A stretch of DNA of 64,000 nucleotides from Dactylorhiza incarnata (GCA_033032865.1 JAWHQI010000165.1:3421001-3485000); one strand, 5' to 3'. Counted from the stretch's first letter, positions 42,273 to 53,669 are shown. Translations and numbers: made by a program. The notes: a model not told the origin generated them from the sequence alone.

Positions 42273-44848
42273 CTAATTCTGTTCAGGATCCTTGAATTCT
42301 ATTCCTGTTTTGGATCTTTTGGAAAGTGCTTCAGCAACTTCTTTTCTTCTCTTGAAATAGCCAAATGGTTTTGGAAAGTATCTGATTGGCTCCATATCAC
42401 CTGCCTGAATCTTCGCAGGCATTTTGTCAGCCTTGAATTTGATCTTCAGTTCCTCTTGATCCCTATGCTTCAACCATTCAGCTTCAGAATACCACTTTCC
42501 TCTTTCCTCTGGGTTACCTTTCACAGCTTCCCATGCTGACAGAATCAATTCTCTGGAAGATGGAGACCAATGTTCAAAATCAACTCTTGATTGAACCTCT
42601 TCTCTGAACTTTCTTTTACTAGATTCTACCTGCTCACTAGTAAAGATCTCTCTTTTTCTTTTATCTTCAGGACTATACATCTTAGCAATTTGCTTTTGAA
42701 CCTGAGTAAGAGAAGCTGGCTTGGTATCAGAAACTTGATCATTCTCATAATCAATGGGAGGATGTCCAAGAGTTTCTCTTATAGAGTTTGAGGTCCACAC
42801 AGCATGCTCAGAGCTGGCTTGAATCATTGACCTCTCCCACTTTAGGACTTCTTCAACAATATGATCTCTTATAACATTCTTTTGAAATCTGACTTGACCC
42901 TCCAAATGATTAAATCCACTTTCAATGGTCTTCTTTACCTTAAAGAGATGGTCATCTATGGTGTCTGCATGCAACTTTGCTTGATCTTTTATAACTGTGG
43001 AGCTCTCATCAATTTTAGCAAAAATATCAGTATTCTGATGTTGCAGTCTAGCTTCAATCTTATTTGTACCTGTAAGGACTTGTGCAACCTATTCTTTATA
43101 CAAGACTTGCATGTTATTACTTAGAATTCCTTGATTTATCTGAACATCATCCACTGTCTTTGTAATTCCTGCTTGTGACTCTCTTAGAACTTTTGATGTC
43201 TCTTTGATTGCATCAAGTTGTTCAGTTGTATAATCTACTGAAGCACCAGCTCTTTTGAAAAACTTTACCATTTATTTTCTCAAAGCAGTCATCTGATGAT
43301 TGACTTCAAATCTAACCAATTTCATTTGGAAATCTACTTCATTTTCATTTTTGTATTATTCTCCTCAATATACTATTCTAATAATCTTCTTTGATTATTA
43401 AGCAATACCTCCAGCTGAGGTAGAATAGGACTAAGATCCACATTGATTTCCTTTTCCATTTCAACACCTCTACTGCTTTCTTCTCTCATGAAAGAGTCAT
43501 TTCTCTGGCTCATATGGGAGCTAGAGGATTCTATCTTGATTACCTTCTCAACAGGTTCCTTTGTTGCTTCAGGCTCTCCTTCTATATGCATAGCATTAGC
43601 TACAGAATTCACTTTAGCAGGGATCTCAGCCTGAGACTCCCCCTCAAATGGTGTATGTTCTTCAGCTGGAATTCCATTTTGAGGCTCCCCCTCAATCTCT
43701 GCATTGATCAGATCAATTTTGTCCTGAGCAGGGATCTCATCCTGAGCCTCCCCCTCAACTGCTGCTTTGCTCATTTCAGAATTATTCTGAGCAGGAATCA
43801 CATCTTGAGCCTCTCTCTCATTTTGAAAAATCCCTTCAAGTCTAGTAGGGGATGCAAGATGACTTCCTCTCTCTTCTTCTCCTTTCTCACTCTCATCCTT
43901 TTCTTTCTCACTCTCATCCTTTTCTTTCTCATTCTCATCCTTTGGAGTGTCAGGAGTACTGTCCCTTGGATTGTTCCCTTCTTCTTCTTCAGATGTTGTA
44001 AGGTTTGGATCATGAATTGGAGAAGATCTAGTTTTTTTTTTGGAAGAGGATGAGCTTGATGAACTTGAAGAAACATTCTTCTTCTTTTGCTTCTTGGCTT
44101 TCTTCTGCTTGGGAGAAAGATCTGCTGGTGGAAGATTTGATAAGACTCTGTCCCATCTCTCTATCATTCTAATATCCATTTTCTTCATGTGGTCTATCTT
44201 GGATCCAAGTTTGTTATTCAAGGAGTCAGGAATGACTTTTACTAAATACAAAGATAATATCCTACCCATGTTGGGTACTTGGATACATTCAATTATCCTG
44301 TCAAATACCACTCTCCCCCAATCTGTTCTCAAAGAATGAATAATCCTTGTTAGTAAAATAAACATTTTTCTGGATATTTTATCATGAGATCCAGTCTTGC
44401 ACAACAGGCCCTTTCCTATCACGTCTGTTAGCAATTTTCCTTTTGAATTCATTCCTTTTCTAAGAATACTTCCTGTGATTTCTCGCGATGTTTCAATTCC
44501 GCACCAGATTTGTGCTAATTTAATCTGTTCTGAGGTCACTTCGTCTTCTTCTTCATTGCTTTTTAACCTAGGCAGTTCTAGTGCCTTAGCGAGTCTAGAT
44601 GGAGTGATTTTAATCTTCTTACCATTCATACTGGTCTTAAGCTTTGAATTGACGGAGTCTATTACTATATTGGAGTAAAGCTCTAATACCTCTCGTTTCC
44701 AGATAAGAGTCGATACAGATAGCACAAATTCCAGTCCTGCTTTGTAGATTAATTCGATTGTTGACTTGATTTCTACTAGAGCTGATTGAAATCCATTTAG
44801 AACAAGCTCGCTTCCTTCATAAAGATAATCGCTGCTTTTGGGAGGCAT
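42273..44848 (-). pseudogene. Element H ORF3, about 850 codons, lightly damaged
   Basis: Minus strand, ATG at 44846-44848 (MPPKSSDYLYEGSELVL), 107 nt after a TATA box. Residues about 1-260 form the shared domain (LTDVIGKGLLCKTGSHDK, SLRTDWGRVVFDRI, GRILSLYLVKVIP, HMKKMDIRMIERWDRVL). Next is a Lys/Ser-rich patch (KQKKAKKQKKKN, nuclear-signal-like). A Glu-rich linker with five EGE(P/S/A) repeats follows. A frameshift between 43373 and 43271 and one CAG-to-TAG stop at 43089 interrupt a coiled coil (HQNTDIFAKIDESSTVI, HADTIDDHLFKVKKTIE). A C-terminal domain (42974-42273) contains SRELILSAWEAVKGNPEERG and RYFPKPFGYFKRRKEVAEAL. No hydrophobic membrane segment is seen. Position matches the env-like ORF of SIRE1; function unknown. 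Confidence 0.8.
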
Positions 44849-44954
44849 TGTGGTTGATGATCGAAGAGAGAAAGAAATGATGGAGAAATTTTCTAGGGCA
44901 GCCAATTTCGAACTGAGAGAACTAGGGCACATGCACTAATCGAAGTGTCTTCCC

Positions 44955-44962
44955 TATTTATA
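44955..44962 (-). promoter_or_regulatory. TATA box upstream of element H ORF3
   Basis: The minus strand reads CTTCTATAAATAGGGAAG, close to the LTR's own GGCTATAAATAGAAGG (41199-41206). An E2F-like GTTTGGCGCGCG lies about 35 bp upstream (44991-45002). Confidence 0.7.
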
Positions 44963-45049
44963 GAAGTTCTAATTCAAGAAGATGAATAGCCGCGCGCCAA
45001 ACTTGTTTGACAAGATTGATCTAATGGTTCAAATTTACCCTGTCGAGAC

Positions 45050-45225
45050 GGCCTAGCTATGTTCGCACAAGCGTTGAGATCACTTGACGCCATTTATCTT
45101 CAGTCGACGCCAGGTATCTTCTCGACGCCAGATATCTTCTCGACGCCAGGCATCTTCTTTCGACGCCAGGTAATTTCTCTCGATGCCAGGTATCTTCTTT
45201 CGACGCCAGATAACTTCTCCACTCA
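45050..45225 (-). repeat. TCGACGCCAG array between pol and ORF3 of element H
   Basis: Six regular copies of (T/C)TCGACGCCAG(G/A)TATCTTCT with a period near 20 bp (45100-45215), plus flanking TTGACGCC and GCGTTGAG. The TCGACGC core is the same as that of the H LTR cluster. Confidence 0.88.
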
Positions 45226-45273
45226 CCTTATAGGACTCAATCATTATTTTCATTTATTTATTTCAAAACAACT

Positions 45274-48200
45274 CTAATCCATTTTTAACATACCTAATTC
45301 AATTTTAAAGTTATTGAATTTTGTTTCATCCAAGGGTTTAGTAAATATGTCAGCAACTTGTTTGTCAGTGGGCACATATTCAATTGTGATATCTCCATTT
45401 TCTACATGTTCTCTAATGAAATGATATCTAATTTTTATGTGCTTAGTTCTGCTATGAGATACAGGATTATTAGTTATAGCAATATCACTAGTTGAATCAC
45501 AAAATAGAGGAGATTTACTTAGCTGAACTTTATAGTCTTCGAGTTGGTGTTGAATCCATAGTAGCTGAGCACAGCAGTTTCCAGCTGAGATGTACTCAAA
45601 TTCTGCTGTAGAAATAGCCACAGTGGTCTGCTTCCTGCTACTCCAAGATATTAGTCTTTTGCCAAGAAATTGACATGTACCTGATGTACTTTTTCTGTCC
45701 TCTTTGCATCCTGCAAAATCAGCATCTGAAAAGCCAATTAGTTCAAAGTCATTGCTTCTAGGATACCAAAGGCCAAGATTAAGAGTTCCCTTCAGATATC
45801 TCAGGATTCTTTTGACAGCAGTGTAGTGAGATTCTTTAGGGTTAACTTGATATCTAGCACACACACATGTTGAGAACATAATGTCTGGCCTGCTATTAGT
45901 TAGGTAGAGCAATGAGCCAATGATGCCTCTATACAAGGTTTCATCAATAGGTTTCCCTTTTTCATCCTTGTCCAGTGACATATTTGCTGCCATTGGTGTC
46001 TTCATGACAGTGGAATTTTCCATTCCAAACTTCTTGATAATCTCTTTTGTGTACTTGGTCTGAGAAATGAAAATTCCTTCCTCAGACGGTTTCACTTGGA
46101 GTACTAAGAAGTATTTAAGCTCACCCATGCTGCTCATTTCAAATTTCCCTTGCATAAGGTTTGCAAACTTTTTGCAAAGGTTATTATCAGTAGAGCCAAA
46201 TATTATATCATCTACATATATTTGTACTAGAATAATGTGGCCTTTAACTATCCTAAGAAATAATGTCTTGTCTATCTTTCCTCTTGAGAATTTGTTCTCA
46301 ATAAGAAATCTAGATAGTGTCTCATACCAGGCTCTAGGTGCCTGTTTCAGACCATACAATGCTTTTAATAATAGATAGACATGATTTGGATGAGTAGAGT
46401 CAGTAAAACCTGGGGGTTGTTCAACATATACTTCCTCCAATATTGTTCCATTAAGGAATGCCGACTTTACATCCATTTGATAGACTATGAATCAAGTGTG
46501 TGCTGCAAATGCCAGGAATAATCGGATTGCCTCCAATCTTACCATAGGAGCAAATACATGATCAAAATCTATGCCTTCCTCCTGTCTATATCCTTGGGCA
46601 ACCAACCTTGCTTTGTTTTTGATGATCACACCATTTTCATCCAACTTATTCCTGAAAACCAATTTGGTCCCTATGACTTTGTGTTTCTTTGGTCTTGGAA
46701 CCAATATCCAGACTTTGCACCTTTAAAATTGATTTAGCTCTTCTTGCATAGCTGATATCCATGAAGTGTCCTTATTGGCTTCATCAAACTTCTTAGGTTC
46801 TATTTTGGATAGAAAGCTGTGATGCAAAGCCTCATGTATTGAGTTTCCTCTTCTGGTTTGCTCACCATCATTTGGATTTCCTATGATCTGTTCTTTTGGA
46901 TGATCCTTCATATGTTTGGTTGCATTCCTCCACCTTTCATTTTACCTTTGAGATTCTGGTGCATCTGTTTGAATAGGTTCTTCTAGAGGTTCTGGATGTG
47001 GTGGTTCTTCAACAGCAATAGGTTCTTCATAATTGTCTTCTGCTTGAGGTTCATCCTCTCTAGTTACAATTATAGTCTTATTATTTCTTCATTATCCTCA
47101 TTGTGTTGTTCATTGATATTCATCTCCTTCAATTTCTGTGTAGAACATGCACAACTAGATAAACTTCCCAGATCCTTATAAATAAGGTTGGTTTCATCAA
47201 ATACAACATGTATAGATTCTTCTATCCTATTAGACTTTTTGTTGAAAATTCTATAGGCTCTACTTTGAGAGCTATACCCAACAAAAATTGCCTCATGTGC
47301 TTTTTCAGCAAATTTAGTGAGATGGTGCATTCCATTATTTAATACAAAGCATTTACTACCAAATATTTTAAAATAGGCTAAGGTGGGTTTTCTACCTTTC
47401 AACAACTCATATGGGGTCTTATCCAGTCTTTTGTTTATAAGAGCCCTATTCTGCACATGACATGCTGTGTTTACAGCTTCAGCCTAGAAATACTCAGGAA
47501 GAGAAGAATCACTCAGCATACACCTGCTAGCTTCAATAAGGGTTCTATTTCTTCTCTCAGCAACCCCATTTTGTTGGGGAGTTCTAGGAGATGAGAACTC
47601 TTGAGAAATGCCTTGATTTTCACAAAATTTGGTTATTGCACCTGACTGAAATTCAGTCCCATGATCACTTCTAATTTTGGCTACAGGATTTCCTATTTCA
47701 TTTCTGATTTGCCTAACAAAACTGGTAAATATTTCTAAAGTGTCTGACTTATGTTTAAGGAAGAATACCCAAGTGTGTCTGGAATAATCATCAACAATTA
47801 CAAGGGTGTATGACTTTCCTCCTAAGCTATGGATTGACATTGGTCCAAATAGATCCATGTGAAGTAGGTATAGACATATAATGGAATCCTTCTCACCTAT
47901 TGGTTTGAAGGATGACTTGGTCTGCTTACCCATTTGACAAGCATGGCATGGACCCTCCTGCACACACTTCCACTTAGGCCCAGATCTCACTAGGTTTTTT
48001 GAAATAAGCTTATTTATAGTCTTATAGTTTATGTGAGCTAATCTTTTATGCCATTGAACACTACTAGAAACTTTATTCTCTGCTACTAAGCATATGGAAT
48101 TAACTTGATCAGAACATATAAAGTTTAGGCAATAAATGTTGCCACTCCTAGTGCCTGAGAGAATTATCTCATTCTCTTTCTTAATCAGGCACTCATCCTT

Positions 48201-48482
48201 GTGGAATGAAATGTCATACCCAATATCACACAATTGACTTATGCTGATGAGATTGTGTTGCAATCCATCAACATGAGAAACTTTGGTGATGGTGACAATT
48301 CCATTTGTGATATTACCATAACCTTTAGTTTTACCTTTTTCAGACCCTCCAAAGATAACCTTTGGTCCATTCCTTACAGGAGTGTAATCATTCAGCAGAC
48401 TTTTTGTTCCTGTCATGTGCATAGAGCACCCACTGTCCAAGTACCAGATTGGAAGTTGATTGGTCTTTGGACAACCCTGCAA
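45274..48482 (-). pseudogene. Element H pol: PR-IN-RT-RNase H, nearly complete
   Basis: Minus strand. The open frame follows TTTTTGCAG at 48480. Protease: WYLDSGCSMHMTG (near 48435). Pre-integrase: WHKRLAHINYKTINK, CHACQMGKQTK. The integrase catalytic triad is visible: D in HMDLFGPM, D in RSDHGTEF, E in NGVAERRNRT. A TGG-to-TAG stop at 47484 and a frame break near 47070 separate the integrase C-terminus. RT follows ([20 protein letters not shown]; stops near 46720 and 46490) with [10 protein letters not shown] and intact YVDD (about 46207-46218). RNase H has [15 protein letters not shown] (usually AEAEY) and ends [19 protein letters not shown] at 45274. The style is Sirevirus ([24 protein letters not shown]). 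About four disabling mutations. Confidence 0.92.
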
Positions 48483-48499
48483 AAAGAAATTACCTTTTC

Positions 48500-50892
48500 T
48501 TAGGAGCCCACACCAAGTTGGGTCCTAGAACCCTGTTAGTATGAGCTGGAACATTTAGTTATTGAATAATCCTTGGTGCTGTGAGAGTTGACATAGGTCT
48601 AAATACCGGTCTCCCAGAGTTGAATCTTGGAACAGTTGGATTGAACCAACAGTCAAGAGCAAAATGTCCAACCCTTCCACAGCACCAGCATTCATATCTG
48701 TTATATCTCCTTGGAAGTCTTCTTACTTCTTTATGTTGACTTATATTTTGCTTAATTGCCTTATTCAAAGGAGCTATGTAAGTTGTTTTAGTAACTTTTA
48801 CTGGTTCTGTTTTCTTGACAGCAGTGATTTTTACTTCAGGTCTTAGTTCCTTTCTTTTGGATTTTGTATTTGCTTTAAATACAAAGGAGTCATGATTAGT
48901 TAATACTTTTTCTTTGCATAGTGATTTTGCATTATTGTTACTTGGTTGAAGTGAATCATCTTTGCTATTAGAACATTCACCCTTATAAAACTTATGCACA
49001 CCTTTTTGATCATGCTTATTTGTGATAGGCATGGCTTTGTTAAATTTTATAGGTTGCATAGATGCCTTGTCATTACTTTTAGGGTTATTATCTGCATTCC
49101 TATCATATCCTATGCCAGATCTGTATTGTGCAGAAAATGTGTCTATTATAGGAAGGATAGTTTGTGTTTTAGAGAACTTTGCTACAAGTTTCCTTTCTGC
49201 TAGAAGTTTTGATTCAAGTTCTTTTATTAACTTTTCCTTAGTGCATAAAGTCTATATGTGAATAATAAACATGACTTTTAGTTTGCTAAGTTCTTTGCTT
49301 GTCTGATTCAGCCTCTCAGCTACCTCAGAGCTTTGGGAATTAGTTTGCCTTAAATCAGATATTTCTTTTTGTAATCTTTTATTATGTATTTTGCTCTTTT
49401 TAAGTGCTTTAAGAAGTAATTGATATTTCTCAATAATTTCATCTACATGAAGTTTAGATTGTGAGTCATTTTCATCAGAAGAGAATGAATCTATTTCAGG
49501 TTCAGAATCAGAATCAGATAGAGGAGTTTTATCAAGTACCTTTATATTAGTAGTTGTCTCCTGATCTTCTTGATCACTCAGTGCCATGAGTCCTGCATTC
49601 TCTTCTTCATCCTCTTAACTATCAGACCTTGATAATGGGGCTCTTATCATAGATCTATGATTTAGACTGTCTTCATTTTCATTGGCAGCCATCAGAGCTA
49701 TGAGTGCCTCCTCACTATCTGAGTCTGATGACTGAGATTCACTATCACTAAGAGTGACTTTTCCCTTCTTGGCTATTAGACTCTTCTCATGTCCCTTGTC
49801 AGATTTGTGCCCCCTTTCATTAGATTTCTTGTTGTTCTTTCTATTTGAAGGACAATCAGCAATCATGTGTCCTGATTTCCTGCAACCAAAACACACAATT
49901 TCTTCTGAATTAATTTTATTGTGTTTAGAGTTGTACCTGTCCTTCTTGGAGTCTTGTTTGAATCCCTCTGAAGAATTGGAGTGCTTCTTAGATCTGGATA
50001 ACTGAGAGGGTCTACTTTTCCAGTGTTGTTTTCTTCTTAACATTCTTTTCAGTTGTTTGGTGAAGAGTGTCAGTTCACCATCTGATATTTCAGAATCAAA
50101 ATTACTGGTTTCTGATTCTTCTGATTCAGAAGGTATCCTGGGGGATAATGATATTCTTTCTTTGCTTTTCTTGGAACTTTCTGCTTTCAGAGCAATAGGA
50201 TTTTCCCTGCTGTGTTCTTCCTCGGCTTTTCTGGTATTCAGATGAAGTTCATGGGATAAGAGTTTCCCATATAAATTCTGTGGCTGAATGTTTCCCAGAT
50301 TTCCCATTTCTCTGATTGCACTGATCTTGATATCCCATTCTTTGTTCAGTGATCTTAAGAATTTATCATTCAGCTCATAATCTGTGAAAGTTCTTCCATA
50401 AGTTTTTAGACCATTTACAATTTTGAAGAATTTTTCATAGCAGACTGCTATTGAATCTTTCTTGTCTTGTCTGAAGGCTTCATATTGCTGATTTAGAAGT
50501 GACTTTTTGTCATCTTTGACTTCTTCAGTCCCTTCCATATAGACAATGAGAGATTCCCACATTTCTTTGGCAGTTTTGCAATGGACAAAGTTTTGGAAAG
50601 TTGAATCCTCAATAGCACCAACAATGATGTTCTGAGCTCTCTTATCCATGGAGGCCAGAATCACTTCATCTTTGGTCATCTCTGAATAAGTTTTAGGAGT
50701 CTTTATACTTCCATATGTAAATGAAACTTTGATAGGAACAAAAGGTCCCTCTAGAACAGTTATGTAAATCCTAGGATCAGATGCTTCCATGAAAAGTCTG
50801 ACCCTTTCCTTCCAAATCCCAAAGTTTTCTTTTCTGCAAATTGGTAGCTTCATAGTTGTGAATTCTTTGCTTCCTTCTGTATTAGCCATCAC
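48500..50892 (-). pseudogene. Element H gag, about 795 codons with four in-frame stops
   Basis: Minus strand, ATG at 50892 or two codons in. The N-terminus has MKLPICRKENFGIWKERV and RLFMEASDPRIYITVLEGP. UBN2 core: MWESLIVYMEGTEEVKD, YEKFFKIVNGLKTYGRTF, LYGKLLSHELHLNTRKAEEE. First zinc knuckle: CFGCRKSGHMIADC. A Ser/Asp/Glu-rich section contains a GAA-to-TAA stop at 49615, and a coiled coil runs to a TAG at 49252. A basic region and the second knuckle, CWCCGRVGHFALDC (near 48670), follow. Stops at 48559 and after GPNLVWAPKKR close the frame. Protease is in another frame 15-20 nt later. Frame is otherwise continuous from 50892. Confidence 0.9.
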
Positions 50893-50957
50893 GACTTCAG
50901 AAATCTACCCTTAGAAGATCTTGTTCAGGCTGTTAAACCTTTTCTTGAACAACAAAC

Positions 50958-50968
50958 CTCTGATACCA
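50958..50968 (-). promoter_or_regulatory. Element H primer binding site
   Basis: CCTCTGATACC(A) on plus gives TGGTATCAGAG on minus, two bases from the LTR end. Confidence 0.9.
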
Positions 50969-50970
50969 CT

Positions 50971-52505
50971 TGAAATACTTTAATTAAGGGTAGCTAATCA
51001 CCTAGAGGGGGGGGGGGGGGGGGGGTGAATAGGTTATTTAAAAACAATTGCAGTTCTTGATTATAATCAAGATAAAACTGATCAGAGCATTCAAGAATAA
51101 GAGCACACACGGAAAAAGACACACAGATTTTTATAGTGGTTCCCCTTATCCTGGGTAATCCACTTTCCCCCTTCTCCCCTTCTAGCAGTGTGCTAGATAG
51201 GGTTTATAGCTCCTCCAGATCTCAGACCTCAAATAGGTCTTACAGCTCAGATCACAACAGATCTTACTCTCTCAGATCTCAGCAGATCTTACAAACTCAG
51301 ATCTCACATATCCTACCTCAGCCTTTATAACTAGGCCAACAGCTCAGATTCACCCCTGAATCCTACAACTCAGATCACACCTGATCTTACAACTCAGATC
51401 CTTGACAGATCCTACACTCAGATCTGACAACTCAGATCCTACAGGGATTGATAAGAAAATAACAATACTTAGACTCAGATTCTTCAAATGGTTGAGTCTT
51501 CTTGATCTGCCTGAATGATCAGACAGAAAACTTTAATAGAACAGCAGCAGCAAATGATCTTCTTGATTCGGCAGGCTGTGATGACTGTTCTTCTTCTTAG
51601 GAAGACAGATTCTTCCTTCTTGATCTTCTACTTTCAGAAAGATGTATCAGCACCAGATTGATGAATGAAACCTTCAAGTTAGATTGGTTCTGAAAGGGAA
51701 GACAACTTCTTCAGATTCTTTCTCAAACTTTCCCTCAAGCTGATGGAGACGATAATGGCTTTCGAAAGATAGGAAAATCTAACTACATAACCCATAGGTC
51801 ATGCCTTCTATTTATAGCCCGCCATCTGCAACGTCTGTAACGCTCCACGTCAGCACGAGGCTAAGTCTTCAACGGTCTTCAAAGTCTTCAAAGGAAACAA
51901 AGGCTCAGCTAGCTGTAGAAGGAATTTCTCAGCTCAGAGTATCTGTAGAAGATGCGTTGATCACTGAGCATCTCTGTCGACGCTTTTTCCATTAGGCGTC
52001 GAGCGATATGTAGATACTCGACGCATACTACTTAGACTGAAGCTCTCGACTCCCCCTTCTTAGGCGTTGAGCAACCATCACTTAGTCGACGCTTTTTATC
52101 TGTAGAAGCCGAGCAACGTACAGGGGCTCGATGCTTCTTAACTATGCCTTCAAATCTCGACTCTTCTTGTTTGCGCTGAGCTGACTGAAGTTTAGTCGAC
52201 ACTTCTCTTTCCATGGCGTCGAGCGATATAACTTGGCTCGACGCTTCCAAACTTGGTCTCAAAACTTCAGCGGCGACCTTGTCTATCTGAGAAGTAGACA
52301 TGAGTCAACGCTTCTGGGTCACAGGCGTCGAGCGATGTATGATGTCTCGACGCTTGTGAAATTGGATGAATTCCATGAGCATTTAGCCTGACCTGATCTC
52401 CTGCACATTGATTCTAGAGAGAATATCAAATACATTCTGAGATATATCTTTGACTTAGGAATGGACTTCTCCAAATCTAAGACATTGTGGGCAATGATCC
52501 CAACA
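50971..52505 (-). repeat. Element H 5' LTR (1535 bp)
   Basis: Plus limits TGAAATACTTTAATT and GATCCCAACA. The G run is 19 long (51007-51025) against 11 in the other LTR. TATAAATA on minus at 51809-51816; TCGACGC cluster 51975-52350. Right flank GATTC (52506-52510) is the TSD partner of 40336-40340. Confidence 0.92.
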
Positions 52506-53590
52506 GATTCGTTGAGACGGGACAGAAGCAACCGCTGAGAAGGCTGGCCATCTCAGCCCAACCGCTGAAACAGTTTCAAACATGATCTGGCGGGTTCTGC
52601 TTTTGGCGCAAGCTGCAGAAAGGCATTGTGGGGTCCACCAATCACTCCCATATCTGTAAGAAGGATGGATGAGAGCTGTTGAAGATCAAAGGAGTATAAA
52701 AGGAATAAGTAAGGGTTGAAGAAAGAGCTTTTGCTATCGATCTTTCTCTCAAGCTCACGAAAAGAAGCGAAAGTGTACTGTTCCATTGTCGGCACCCAAG
52801 AACAGCTCACACAAGGATGCAAGGAGAAAAGAGATAGCTCATCTTGATTCATCGCAAGATAGAACAAGTAAATCCAGTCCTTCATCTGAAGTGCTGATCA
52901 AGAAGAATCAAGTTGAAGCTGCTCTTCTCCTCTCTGATTCAAGTCTGCAACAGCAGCTGATAAGAAGAAGAAGAACAAGACTGAGCAAGTAAATCCAGTC
53001 CTTCATATGAAGTGTTGATCAAGTAGAATCAAGATTGGAGTTGTACTTCTCCTCCCTGATTCAAGCTTGCAACAGCAGCTGACAAGAAGAAGAAGAAGAA
53101 CAAGGCTTAGCCTCTTCTTCCTTCTATTTCTGTAAACCTCTGTATACCATTTGTAGTAGCCTTTGGGTTCTGAGGCTGTAGGGCTTTATTGCCTGAGTGT
53201 GTAAGGATGATAGGCCTGAGTTGTAGAGCTGAGAGGTCAGCTTGAGGTTGGACCAGGAGGTGTTCTGAGTTGTAGGAGGTGGATTGCTCTGAGGTAGGGC
53301 TGCTGTGCCTGAGGTAGGGTTGGGAAAACCTGGTAGATCCTGAGTGATCTGTGTTGTAAGCTCTTGGAGCTGAGTTTGGAGAAGTTGTCCTTGTCTAACT
53401 CATTGTTAGAAAGTTGAAGGGGAAAGAGGACTACTCAAGACACCCTGTCTTGAGGAACCTCTATAAATCTCTTTGTGTTTTTCTGTGCTTGATAATTTAC
53501 TAACCTAAAATCAGAAAACACTAAGCCTAAAATAAAAGAAACCTATTCACCCCCGTAGGTGTTTAAGACTACATCCTACATAAACTATCA
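52506..53590 (+). repeat. LTR G1, right part
   Basis: It resumes the (C/A)CGCTGAGA cluster, then TTTTGGCGCA (52601-52610), TATAAAAGG (52695-52703), a leader with a duplicated 120-bp GATCAAG.AGAATCAAG..TTGAAG segment (52840-53100), and GAGGTAGGG/TGAGTTGTAG repeats (53220-53330). The U5 motif is ATTCACCCCCGTAGGTG with only five Cs. It ends AAACTATCA. Confidence 0.88.
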
Positions 53591-53592
53591 AG

Positions 53593-53604
53593 TGGTATCA
53601 AAGC
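53593..53604 (+). promoter_or_regulatory. Element G primer binding site
   Basis: TGGTATCAAAGC, one change from the usual TGGTATCAGAGC, two bases after the LTR. Confidence 0.88.
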
Positions 53605-53669
53605 GAGGTTGGTCAAGAAGGACATAACTGTCTGACCAGATCCTATAAAGGAATAGTCTTAACAATCCA

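Larger units (their letters stand above)
40341..52505 (-). mobile_element. Element H: complete 12.2-kb Sirevirus-type retrotransposon with ORF3
   Basis: On minus: 5' LTR (52505-50971), PBS, gag, pol, TCGA cluster, TATA, ORF3, PPT, 3' LTR (41897-40341). Flanks GATTT and GATTC are a 5-bp duplication with one change. The uninterrupted target is visible in LTR G2 near 62410. All domains are recognisable, with few disabling mutations, so this is the best reference for the families in the window. Confidence 0.92.

Noticed and set aside
43514..44053. 179-codon plus-strand frame
   Set aside because: Antisense of the low-complexity part of ORF3 in H; hydrophobic runs are the complement of Glu/Lys-rich coding.
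42273..44848. Classification of ORF3 as a true envelope gene
   Set aside because: Position fits SIRE1-type env-like frames, but no signal peptide, membrane helix or cleavage motif can be seen; kept as unknown.
48480..48500. A 17-nt GT..AG mini-intron at the gag-pol boundary of H
   Set aside because: Too short for plant splicing and its removal would not bring gag into the protease frame.
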